DNA from: Phocaeicola_A sp045545095
GTDB lineage: Bacteria > Bacteroidota > Bacteroidia > Bacteroidales > Bacteroidaceae
Length of the DNA: 64,000 bases
Assembly: GCA_045545095.1 (NCBI GenBank)
Contig: JAZQAG010000031.1
Span: 1-64,000, forward strand
Direction of reading: 5' to 3'
Made by a program: the position numbers and the translations under genes. The notes below the pieces were generated by a model, which was given only the letters and a program-made list of their open reading frames with translations, searched no databases and had not been told where the DNA came from. Position 1 is the stretch's first letter; each line of letters begins with the position of its first letter. This document shows positions 8,361 through 16,792 of the stretch, in pieces.

Positions 8361-8403
8361 TAGGCACGGACCTTTTCTGAATAAAGTAAAAGATCCGCGC
8401 CTA
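8361..8403. repeat. Imperfect hairpin with a GGCACGGA word
   Basis: Two 16-base arms (8361-8376 and 8388-8403) pair with two mismatches around an 11-base loop. No T-run follows on the minus strand, so it is not a clear terminator for the HIT gene. The arm word GGCACGGA recurs in the element at 55302-55380. Confidence 0.45.
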
Positions 8404-8430
8404 ATATGCTATGAGTTCTTGAATGGAGAG

Positions 8431-8856
8431 TTACAGAGCGGCCTTGATGGCATCAATCATCTCCTGGTATTCCTGATCTGACAGATATACCTTGCCCGGA
8501 TTCATCTGGAAGGTACCTCCGTAGTCGGGACCATCCACATACTTGGGAGCAAGGTGAAAATGGAGGTGTGAGAGCTTGTCACTATAGGCTCCGTAGTTAA
8601 TCTTCTCAGGATGGAACACCTTGTCCATGGCGCGGGTCACGCGCACCACATCGGCCATGAAGGCATTGCGTTCTTCATCGCTCAGCTCGAACAGGTCGTT
8701 CACATGATCCTTGTAAGCTACGAGACAGCGGCCGTGGTAGGTCTGCTCCTTGAACAGGAATACACGGGATACACTAAGGGTGGCAATCTCAATCATCAGA
8801 TTGTGCAGGGTCTCGTTGTTGGTGCAATATAGGCACTCTTTGGGGTCACTTTTCAT
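8431..8856 (-). CDS. HIT-family nucleotide hydrolase
   Basis: 141 residues. The histidine-triad core is H97, H99 and H101 in SHLHFHLAP. An N-terminal C-x2-C pair (CLYC) and downstream histidines may bind zinc, as in several HIT subgroups. These enzymes hydrolyse dinucleoside polyphosphates or nucleotide phosphoramidates. The gene is 34 bases downstream of nfo and may be co-transcribed with it. The exact substrate is unknown. Confidence 0.85.
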   Translation of the reverse strand: MKSDPKECLYCTNNETLHNLMIEIATLSVSRVFLFKEQTYHGRCLVAYKDHVNDLFELSDEERNAFMADVVRVTRAMDKVFHPEKINYGAYSDKLSHLHFHLAPKYVDGPDYGGTFQMNPGKVYLSDQEYQEMIDAIKAAL

Positions 8857-8890
8857 AATGGTATAATTTATTAATGTTAATAATTTGAAC

Positions 8891-9727
8891 TTATTCTGCT
8901 TCCTGGCGGAGCCAAGCTATCTCTGAAGCCCACAGCTCCTCATCGGGTGTTTCCAAGATGATGGGGATATTGTCGAAACGGGGGTCTTTCATGATACGGC
9001 TGAAGAACTCGGGGCGGATAAGCCCTTTGCCGATGCTTTCATGACGGTCCACCCGGCTGGCGAGAGCCTTCTTGCTGTCGTTCAGATGGACACCTTTCAG
9101 GTATTGCCATCCGACCACTTCCTCCAATTCGGCAAATACGTTGTCATAGTCCCGGTCCAGATCGTATCCGGCAGTAAAGGTGTGGCAGGTGTCTATGCAG
9201 ATGCCCACACGGCTCTTGTCGGTTACACGGTCGATGATATGTCGGAGGTGATGAAAACTGAATCCCATGTTACTGCCTTGCCCGGCGGTGTTCTCGATGA
9301 CGGCTGTCACCCCTTCGGTGCGTTCGAGTGCCCAATTGATGCTTTCGGCAATACGGTCCAAACAGGCCTCGGGGGAAATCTTGTTCAGGTGGCTGCCTGG
9401 ATGGAAATTCAGCAACTTGAGCCCTAATTGTTCGCATCGTTGCATCTCATCAAGGAAAGCGGTGCGGGATTTCTCCAATCCTTCGGTCTCGGGGTGTCCC
9501 AGATTGATGAGGTAGCTGTCGTGAGGGAGTATGTGCTCTGGCTGAAAACCATATTCCTGACAACGTTCTTTGAACAAGGATATACTTTTGGCTGTCAATG
9601 GGGGGCTGACCCATTGGCGCTGGTTCTTGGTGAAAAGGGCAAAAGCATTGGCACCTATCTGGTGGGCATTGACGGGGGCATTTTCCACTCCTCCCGATGC
9701 ACTGACGTGTGCTCCTATATATTTCAT
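8891..9727 (-). CDS. nfo: Deoxyribonuclease IV (AP endonuclease)
   Basis: 278 residues, the normal length for Nfo. It cleaves DNA at abasic sites in base-excision repair using three zinc ions in a TIM barrel. Family marks are the N-terminal GAHVSASGG, NFHPGSH, VIENTAGQGSNMG, CIDTCHTFTAGYD and the C-terminal ETPD. A promoter-like pair lies just upstream. Confidence 0.95.
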   Translation of the reverse strand: MKYIGAHVSASGGVENAPVNAHQIGANAFALFTKNQRQWVSPPLTAKSISLFKERCQEYGFQPEHILPHDSYLINLGHPETEGLEKSRTAFLDEMQRCEQLGLKLLNFHPGSHLNKISPEACLDRIAESINWALERTEGVTAVIENTAGQGSNMGFSFHHLRHIIDRVTDKSRVGICIDTCHTFTAGYDLDRDYDNVFAELEEVVGWQYLKGVHLNDSKKALASRVDRHESIGKGLIRPEFFSRIMKDPRFDNIPIILETPDEELWASEIAWLRQEAE

Positions 9728-9756
9728 CTGTTTCCTGATTGATGGGTTAACGTCTG

Positions 9757-9786
9757 CAAAGATAGGATTTTTCTTTTTTATTCAAG
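9757..9786 (-). promoter_or_regulatory. Promoter for nfo
   Basis: On the minus strand, CTTG (9786-9783), an 18-base spacer, then the -7 box TATCTTTG (9764-9757), about 30 bases before the nfo start. It fits the Bacteroides sigma-ABfr pattern (TTTG, about 19-21 bases, TAnnTTTG). Confidence 0.45.
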
Positions 9787-9879
9787 CATGATGGCAGAGA
9801 AATGTCTTTCTGATGTTGAAGATTTAATGCTGAATGGTTGCTTGACAATGTCTTTCACTTCTTACCGTTTCTGTTACAA

Positions 9880-12228
9880 CTAAAAATCCAAGGACAGGTT
9901 CAAGCCTATTTGGCTGGGTGCTCCGTATTGGGCGAATCCACGGCGCATGCTTTCAAAATAGAATGTGTCGTATGAGGTGTTGAGAATATTGTGCGCCCAG
10001 ATATCGATGTGGAGATTGGGTAATTGCAGACCGATACCGGCATTCAAAATACCGTAGAAATCTTGCCATGCTCCGTTGCTCTCGGTCCAGTAGATGCGGC
10101 CTGCTCCTCCATAGTCTGCCCGTAGGGACAGATGCCGTATCCATGATGAAGAGGGTGTTGGGATGGTGTAGCTGCCTCTTAAATGGATGGTGTGTTGGGG
10201 GGCATAAGGGAGGAAATGACCGGAGTAGTCGGTCTTTTCCCCTTCAGCGTTATGTCCACCATCATACTTCTGGAAGGTGGCATGGGTGTAGCCGTAATTC
10301 AGGTGCAGATGGGCCTGTGGGGTGGGGTGGTAACGTAGGGCGGCTTCTGCACCGTAGCTCCTGCTCCGTCCGGCATTGACCATGATACGTCCCAAGCCAT
10401 TGGTGGTGAACTTGGAAATCTGTTGGTTGCGTGTGTCGATATAGAAAAGGGCGGCATCGGCTTCCAATCCCATATCAGAGAACTTCAGGTGTGTACCAAG
10501 TTCATAGTTCCAACTGTATTCGGGCTTGTAGGTAATCAGTTCATTTACATTCTGGACGGTACCGTTGCGGAAACTGCTTTGTATAATTTCCGAAAACATT
10601 TGGAAATTGTATCCTCCGGAGCGTAGTCCTTTGCTGAATGATGCGTAATAGTGATGTCCCTTCCCCTCGGGACGGTAGGAGATGGCTAAACGGGGCAGCA
10701 GGTGGAGGTAGTCGTTGTCGTGGGTATCTCTATAGATACTCTTTTGGGTAAAGGGCTGGTCTGTATATCCCATACCGTTCATGATGCCTTGGATGTGCGC
10801 ATAGGTGTTGTAGTTGATATGGGTATGCTCGTAATCCAAGCGCAACCCGAGGGAGGCCTCCCATCCATTCCCCAATGAGAGGTCGGACTGATGGAACAAA
10901 GCCGCTCCCGTGGTGGGGCTCCGGAATGTGCCGGGAATGTGGATGCGGTCGTTCGTGATGGTAATCTGTACTGGGGCAGAATCCATCCCTGCATCCATAG
11001 CTTCCTGTATCATGGAAATGCCATCGCCATAAAAGTTGACAGGTGCATAAATCCTGGCCCATTGGTGGAATGCAAACAGACCTGTTGTATGCTGCCACGA
11101 AGCCAAAGAACGGCTTTTGAGGGTGAACTCCTGAGAAAGTGTATGCAACCGTTGGCTCTGTTGCAGGGTGAAAATGTCATCGGCCAGGAAGTCTTGGTCG
11201 ATGTGCATGTCGTCGTCAATGTGTTGGTAGCCTGTGACGGCATGAAATTGCAACGTGGGAGTCCTCCATTGGATGTGTGAACCTGCATTGAAAAGTGAAC
11301 GGCGGTAGTTGTGTGCCCGATTATTGCTGATAACCCCTTTGAGGTGGGGGTATTCTTCGTGGCCGTCAACAGCACCCATATAGTGGTAGGGGTATCCGCC
11401 CTCATCGGTGTGCTCGTAGCTGGCAGTGAAATCCATCTTTACCTCTTCAGACGGGAGATAGATTGCTCGCATGTGACCACCTCCGGCCAGTTTGCTGTCA
11501 GCCTGTTTATTCAGGGAGCGATTGGTATGGAACCCGTCGGCAGCATGGAGATGGCCTCCAGCCGAGAACGCTAATCTGTCAGACAACTTGGCGCGGTGAG
11601 TGAGAGACAAACGGCTGGACATATCTCCGTTGGAAAGCGATAGGGAAAGGGATGTCCCTTGGTCTCTGAATGGATTGCGCGTGGTTACTTTGATGAGTCC
11701 TCCCATTGTATTCTTTCCATAGAGTGTACCTTGGGGACCACGCAGGACTTCTATACGCTCGATGTCGAAAAACTGGAAGTCGAAGGCCGACTTGTCGATG
11801 TAGGGGATATCGTTGACATATAATCCCACTGCTGGGCTGTTGATGCGCGACCCGATGCCACGGATATAGACGGCAGAGGTGAGGCTGGAACCGTAATTGG
11901 GGATGAACAGGTTGGGGGCAAGAGTGGCTATATCCTTGATGTGCCCGACCTGATGGTCGCGAATCTGTCGGGAGTCAAGCCCTGTGCTGCTGATGGGTAG
12001 TTTCTCGAGGGGAAAATGTTCCTTGGGGGATGCCACGATGGTGACAGTCCCGATGTCCACCATACGAATGGTGTCGGTGGTAAAGGATTGGGGAGAAGAT
12101 AAGGAGGTAAGCACGCCATTTCCCGGATATGGATAACACGGACTGATCGCAGCTATGCAAACATAGCAACAGGTCAGAATTCGTATCAGACCATATAATC
12201 CATACCCGTGGGGGAAACTGTGCAACAT
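9880..12228 (-). CDS. TonB-dependent outer-membrane receptor
   Basis: About 782 residues from the ATG at 12228; the frame is open ten codons further to a TTG. After a hydrophobic N-terminus comes a plug domain (VYIRGIGSRINSPAVGLYVN, then IEVLRGPQGTLYGKNTMGG) and a 22-strand barrel pattern ending in the aromatic residue F. It lacks the CarboxypepD-like N-terminal extension of SusC proteins and resembles the siderophore/cofactor type. The preceding lipoprotein is 80 bases upstream and probably co-transcribed. The ligand is unknown. Confidence 0.85.
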   Translation of the reverse strand: MLHSFPHGYGLYGLIRILTCCYVCIAAISPCYPYPGNGVLTSLSSPQSFTTDTIRMVDIGTVTIVASPKEHFPLEKLPISSTGLDSRQIRDHQVGHIKDIATLAPNLFIPNYGSSLTSAVYIRGIGSRINSPAVGLYVNDIPYIDKSAFDFQFFDIERIEVLRGPQGTLYGKNTMGGLIKVTTRNPFRDQGTSLSLSLSNGDMSSRLSLTHRAKLSDRLAFSAGGHLHAADGFHTNRSLNKQADSKLAGGGHMRAIYLPSEEVKMDFTASYEHTDEGGYPYHYMGAVDGHEEYPHLKGVISNNRAHNYRRSLFNAGSHIQWRTPTLQFHAVTGYQHIDDDMHIDQDFLADDIFTLQQSQRLHTLSQEFTLKSRSLASWQHTTGLFAFHQWARIYAPVNFYGDGISMIQEAMDAGMDSAPVQITITNDRIHIPGTFRSPTTGAALFHQSDLSLGNGWEASLGLRLDYEHTHINYNTYAHIQGIMNGMGYTDQPFTQKSIYRDTHDNDYLHLLPRLAISYRPEGKGHHYYASFSKGLRSGGYNFQMFSEIIQSSFRNGTVQNVNELITYKPEYSWNYELGTHLKFSDMGLEADAALFYIDTRNQQISKFTTNGLGRIMVNAGRSRSYGAEAALRYHPTPQAHLHLNYGYTHATFQKYDGGHNAEGEKTDYSGHFLPYAPQHTIHLRGSYTIPTPSSSWIRHLSLRADYGGAGRIYWTESNGAWQDFYGILNAGIGLQLPNLHIDIWAHNILNTSYDTFYFESMRRGFAQYGAPSQIGLNLSLDF

Positions 12229-12308
12229 CTTATACCTTATTAAATTTTGTAAGCTCAACTCTTATATTATATAAATAGGTGGCTTGTGCTCTAAAGTTGC
12301 TAAAAAGG

Positions 12309-12842
12309 TTACTCCGTTATGCCTTTGTAATCCAACAGGAAATCTAATGTCTTGGTGGGAGAAACCGGCATGTTTACAGTGATGAGCAGGCTGCAGCTGT
12401 CTTTGCGTCCTTCTCCATCGATGATGGCTTGGCTGAAAATCTTACCAGTTACACCTAGCGTGGCTTCGTAGCCTTTCGAATCTTTGTATAAAGTCTGGAT
12501 ACAGTCTCCGCTGATTCCAATCTGTCCATTATCTGTGGATGTAAGACTTACGGGGATGGAGAAATCTCCATAGTTGGTTCCCATGCCTGTCCAATCCTTA
12601 TATATTAAGACGGTGCGGTCAAGCGTGTCTCGGGTGATGATGACTTTTTGTCCTGGAGTACCAGGAAATGTCATCGGAGCATGGCCACTATTCAATGTTG
12701 TCTCTGTGATACCGGTAAAGTTTGCGGTATATACCACTGGGTCGATGATGGGAGTGTTGTCATTGTCATCATCATTGCATGAAGTGAATATCGTTCCACC
12801 AAACAGGCAGGTCATAGCCAATAGAAGAATGCTCTTTTTCAT
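12309..12842 (-). CDS. Small lipoprotein paired with the TonB receptor
   Basis: 177 residues with a lipoprotein signal ending FTSC (lipid-modified Cys21), then an acidic CNDDDNDN stretch of the sort that sends lipoproteins to the surface in Bacteroides. The body is beta-rich, with alternating strands ending LDFLLDYKG. The fold could be calycin-like, but I cannot confirm it. As first gene before the TonB receptor it may capture the same ligand at the surface; that is inference from position. Confidence 0.65.
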   Translation of the reverse strand: MKKSILLLAMTCLFGGTIFTSCNDDDNDNTPIIDPVVYTANFTGITETTLNSGHAPMTFPGTPGQKVIITRDTLDRTVLIYKDWTGMGTNYGDFSIPVSLTSTDNGQIGISGDCIQTLYKDSKGYEATLGVTGKIFSQAIIDGEGRKDSCSLLITVNMPVSPTKTLDFLLDYKGITE

Positions 12843-12906
12843 AATTAAATCTTTTTTATTTGTTTCGTTTGTTTTTCGTTTTCTCTCATATGTTGAATTT
12901 CGGCTG

Positions 12907-12938
12907 CAAAAGTAATGCTATTTGTCGGTATGAGCAAT
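12907..12938 (-). promoter_or_regulatory. Promoter for the lipoprotein/TonB receptor operon
   Basis: On the minus strand, ATTG (12938-12935), a 20-base spacer, then TACTTTTG (12914-12907) followed by CAGCCG. It matches the Bacteroides -33/-7 layout and lies about 65 bases before the lipoprotein start. Confidence 0.5.
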
Positions 12939-13257
12939 CCTCATTTATGGGGATATTGTATGGATGGGAGGGTGTCTTAAAATGTTAAAAACGCATATGA
13001 GATGCCTTCTTTCCACTTTGATTCAACCAAAGGCTTATTGTTCCGGATGATTGCTTGTGAAAAAGCGGGATTGATAAAATATTCCTCCTCTTAGTCACTA
13101 TAGATTTTTTGTTAACTATTTGATTACTATGTTATTTATCTTGCATATTTTATACAAGGTGGAGTTTTGCTTCCGCATTCTTATTGTGTACGAACACAAA
13201 GAGCGTAATGTGTGAGGTGTTTTTTTGTTCTTTGTAACTTTGTTAAAACTGACTTTT

Positions 13258-13292
13258 TTTGATAAATATTTGATTTTTATTGCTTATATTTG
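13258..13292 (+). promoter_or_regulatory. Promoter of the pectin PUL
   Basis: TTTG at 13258-13261, a 23-base spacer, then the -7 box TATATTTG at 13285-13292. Transcription would start near 13300 and give a leader of about 140 bases before susC. The rest of 12939-13441 is AT-rich with no gene I can see. No anti-sigma, ECF or hybrid two-component regulator for this locus is in the window. Confidence 0.5.
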
Positions 13293-13441
13293 CACCGCAT
13301 TGTACTCTTTTGTCTTCATTCTTAGGCTTCTCTTTGGGGATAATCAATATGGGGATTGGCATCATAGAATGCATGCATATACGAAAAACGAAACTAATTA
13401 ACTAAAATATTAATCTTACTTAACAGCAAAACATTAGTGAA

Positions 13442-16400
13442 ATGAAAAACCTAAAATTCTATTTGTGTAGGTTGTCCTTTCTCTTCGCTTTAGCGTTATT
13501 GCCAATATGGGCCAATGCGCAGAGCGTGGTTAAAGGTACTGTTTTAGATTCCACAGGTGAGCCGGTTATCGGTGCTGCAGTTCAGGAAAAGGGACTTCCC
13601 TCCAATGGCGTGGCGACAGATTTTGACGGTAACTTTACGTTGGAGCTGAAGAATTCGAATACGGCTGTCATCAGCTATGTGGGTATGGTCTCTCAAGAGA
13701 TTTTTGCCTCTAACGCGAATCAGACAATCGTATTGAAAGATGACAATGCCAATTTGGAAGACGTTGTGGTTATCGGTTATACCAGCCGTGCCCGTAAGGA
13801 TTTGACCGGTTCGGTCGGTTCAATTTCCGGTACCCGTTTGGCGCAGGTTCCTGTCACTTCGGCGGCAGTTGCCTTGCAGGGTAAAATCTCTGGTGTACAA
13901 GTTACAACCATCGATGGACAGCCGGGTGCAGATGTGAACATCCGTGTGCGTGGTGGTTCATCCATTACTCAGAGCAATGAGCCTCTTTACATTGTGGATG
14001 GTTTCCAAGTGGACAATATCAATGATATTCCTCCTACCGACATCCTTAGCATTGATATCTTGAAAGATGCATCTTTGACTGCTATTTATGGTTCTAAGGG
14101 TGGTAACGGTGTAGTTGTAGTGACTACCAAAAGCGCCAAGGAAGGCAAAGTGACCGTTTCTTTGAACGGCCAGTTGAGTATCAGTCACTTGTCCAAGGAA
14201 CTTGATCTGATGGACACCAAGCAGTTTACTGAATACCAATATCAGTGGCACTCTATGAACGGTACCCGTTCAACCAATGGTAAATTCTATCGTGCCAACT
14301 TCGGTAATCCTTATGACTTGGATATGTACGGTACTTTGCCGACACACGATTGGCAAGACGAGGTGATGGGGGAAACTCCTGTCAGTTATTCAACCAATGT
14401 GACAGTAGGTGGTGGTTCGGAAAAGGTTCGTTTCAATGCCTCTTTGACTCAAAGTGATGACGATGGTATCATTATGGGGTCAGGTGTGCGCCGTACTAAC
14501 TTGAATGTCAAGACTAACATTAAGGTAAACGACAGATTCAGTATCCAGATTAATCCTAAGTTCACTTATCGCCGTGATGAAGGTGCAGGTGGTAGTCATG
14601 TGGGTACAGGCGGTATTATTGATGTGTTGAAATATCGTCCTACCAACGGTTTTCGCGAGTATGGTTATATCGATCCTTCGTATGCCGATCCTTTGGAAGA
14701 AGAAATGTTCCATTATACCAATCCTAAAAACGATATCAAAATCAATCAATTGGTTCAACATGCTTATACCTCTACCAATGCATTGGCCCTTGAGTGGAAA
14801 CCTATTGACGGATTGACACTCCGTACAGAAGCTACTATAGGTATGAGATGGTACGATAAAAGCCGTTTCTATGGAGGTATGACTAAAGAGGGACAAAAAC
14901 TTGAAAACAACAATCGTCCTGTGGCTGAAATGACAGATTGCTACCGTTTGAATTATGTATGGACCAATACAGCGAATTACAACCTTACGGTGAAGGATGA
15001 CCACAATTTCTCATTCCTTGTAGGTCAGGAGATTTATCATAGCCAGCAGCGTGAAATCTACATGAAGAACCATCTTTTTCCACAAACATTCTCTGCGGAA
15101 GAAGCTTGGAACAATATGAACTTTGGTATTCCTGTGGAGAATAAAACCACACTCTCTACAGCTGACCGTACCGCCTCTTTCTTCGGTCAGGTAAACTACA
15201 ATTGGAAACATCGTTACTTGTTGTCTGGAACCTTCCGTGCTGATGGTAGTACCAAGTTTGCTCCGGGTAACCAATGGGGCTATTTCCCTTCAATCTCTGG
15301 TGCGTGGGTAATTTCGGAAGAGCCTTGGTTCAAGGCTGATTGGATGAACCAGTTGAAGATACGTGCAGCATTTGGTCTTACTGGTAACAACCGTGTTAGT
15401 GATGACTTGTGGCGTCCGCTTTATGTTATCACTTCGACAGGAGGTCCGGGATTTGGTGAAAAGACCCAATACGGAGAGAAACACTATTTGAACTCCAGTG
15501 GTGGCAAAGAGAATAAGTTGGCTAACCGTAACATCAAATGGGAAACCATTGTTACCCGTAACTTGGCTGCAGATATCCAATTGTTTGACGGACGTGTGAC
15601 CATTACTCCTGAAATCTACTGGAATACTACCCGTGATATGCTCTATGATGCTAACATCAATCCTACGCTCGGTTATGAAACCCAGTTGCAGAACGTGGGT
15701 CAGATTACCAACCGTGGTATAGAACTTTCTATCAGTGGCGACATTCTTCGTGGTACTGATTATGTGTTGACCGGTCATTTTGCTTTCGGTACCAACAAGA
15801 TGAAAGTGGACAAGCTGAATGGTGATATTAGAACACTTGATTTGGAAGGTGATGATTGGGATTCAGGTCTTAATGACTACATGCTTCGTGAAGGAGAAGA
15901 GGTCGGTCTGATTTACGGTTTCGTATATGATGGCCTTTATGGATTCGATGAGTTCTATTTTGACCCACAAAACAATTATCAGGCTATTCCTTGGGGCTCT
16001 TTGGCCGCTGATAATGGAACCTCCAAGAATCAGGCTCCCCGTGAAGACGGTTACGTAACAGTCATTAATGACATAATAGATGATTCGAACTCTGGTAAGG
16101 CAACATTGCCCGGTAAAATCAAGTTCAAGGATTTGAATGGCGACGGACGCATCACCAAAGAAGACCGTACCGTTATCGGTAAAACAACTCCGAAGGTGCA
16201 GGGTGGTTTCGGTTTGAGCGGTCAGTGGAAGAATTTCGACTTCGTGACCAACTTCACTTATATGCTTGATTATGATATCAATAATGCTACTGCCTTTACA
16301 TTGTCTTCTTCAGAAAGTAACAAGAATAATTTCTACAATGTAATGTCCAAGTTCTCCAAGGGTTGGTTGTACAATGATATTTCCGGCCAGCTGACAGGAA

Positions 16401-16777
16401 CTCCTGGTGATATCCTCTACAAACTTTACTATGTAGATGGCGGAAATGATATCTACAAGGCTGCCAATGCCAACCGTACATTGTGGAATCCTGCAGATGT
16501 GCCCAATAAAGTCACACATTCTTATTTCATAGAGGATGGTTCGTTCTTGCGTTGCAACGATATTACTATCGGTTATACCATTCCTGAGAATATCACAAAG
16601 AAATGGGGAATCTCGAAAGCACGTTTCTATGCTTCGGCTACCAACCTCTTTATCTTGACCAACTACTCAGGTTACGACCCTGAGGTGGATATCCAGACTG
16701 GTCTGACTCCTTGTGTGGACTACAACCGTTATCCGCGTAATCGTAGCTTTGTATTCGGTACTAACATTACATTCTAA
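13442..16777 (+). CDS. SusC/RagA-family TonB-linked transporter
   Basis: 1111 residues. Signal peptide at 1-26, a carboxypeptidase-regulatory-like domain at about 29-110 (VVKGTVLDSTGEPVIGAAV), and a TonB plug at about 115-235 with IRVRGGSSITQSNEPLYIVDG and the SusC signature LKDASLTAIYGSKGGNGVV. A large outer-membrane barrel follows, ending in ITF. It pairs with the SusD protein 15 bases downstream to import oligosaccharides with TonB energy. A PL1 lyase in the same locus points to pectin oligosaccharides. A calcium-loop-like segment (DLNGDGRITKED) is present near residue 900, as in many SusC proteins. Confidence 0.95.
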   Translation: MKNLKFYLCRLSFLFALALLPIWANAQSVVKGTVLDSTGEPVIGAAVQEKGLPSNGVATDFDGNFTLELKNSNTAVISYVGMVSQEIFASNANQTIVLKDDNANLEDVVVIGYTSRARKDLTGSVGSISGTRLAQVPVTSAAVALQGKISGVQVTTIDGQPGADVNIRVRGGSSITQSNEPLYIVDGFQVDNINDIPPTDILSIDILKDASLTAIYGSKGGNGVVVVTTKSAKEGKVTVSLNGQLSISHLSKELDLMDTKQFTEYQYQWHSMNGTRSTNGKFYRANFGNPYDLDMYGTLPTHDWQDEVMGETPVSYSTNVTVGGGSEKVRFNASLTQSDDDGIIMGSGVRRTNLNVKTNIKVNDRFSIQINPKFTYRRDEGAGGSHVGTGGIIDVLKYRPTNGFREYGYIDPSYADPLEEEMFHYTNPKNDIKINQLVQHAYTSTNALALEWKPIDGLTLRTEATIGMRWYDKSRFYGGMTKEGQKLENNNRPVAEMTDCYRLNYVWTNTANYNLTVKDDHNFSFLVGQEIYHSQQREIYMKNHLFPQTFSAEEAWNNMNFGIPVENKTTLSTADRTASFFGQVNYNWKHRYLLSGTFRADGSTKFAPGNQWGYFPSISGAWVISEEPWFKADWMNQLKIRAAFGLTGNNRVSDDLWRPLYVITSTGGPGFGEKTQYGEKHYLNSSGGKENKLANRNIKWETIVTRNLAADIQLFDGRVTITPEIYWNTTRDMLYDANINPTLGYETQLQNVGQITNRGIELSISGDILRGTDYVLTGHFAFGTNKMKVDKLNGDIRTLDLEGDDWDSGLNDYMLREGEEVGLIYGFVYDGLYGFDEFYFDPQNNYQAIPWGSLAADNGTSKNQAPREDGYVTVINDIIDDSNSGKATLPGKIKFKDLNGDGRITKEDRTVIGKTTPKVQGGFGLSGQWKNFDFVTNFTYMLDYDINNATAFTLSSSESNKNNFYNVMSKFSKGWLYNDISGQLTGTPGDILYKLYYVDGGNDIYKAANANRTLWNPADVPNKVTHSYFIEDGSFLRCNDITIGYTIPENITKKWGISKARFYASATNLFILTNYSGYDPEVDIQTGLTPCVDYNRYPRNRSFVFGTNITF

Positions 16778-16792
16778 TAAACAGAAAAAGAT

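Noticed and set aside
8361..8403. Terminator of the HIT gene
   Set aside because: On the minus strand the stem is followed by A-rich rather than T-rich sequence.
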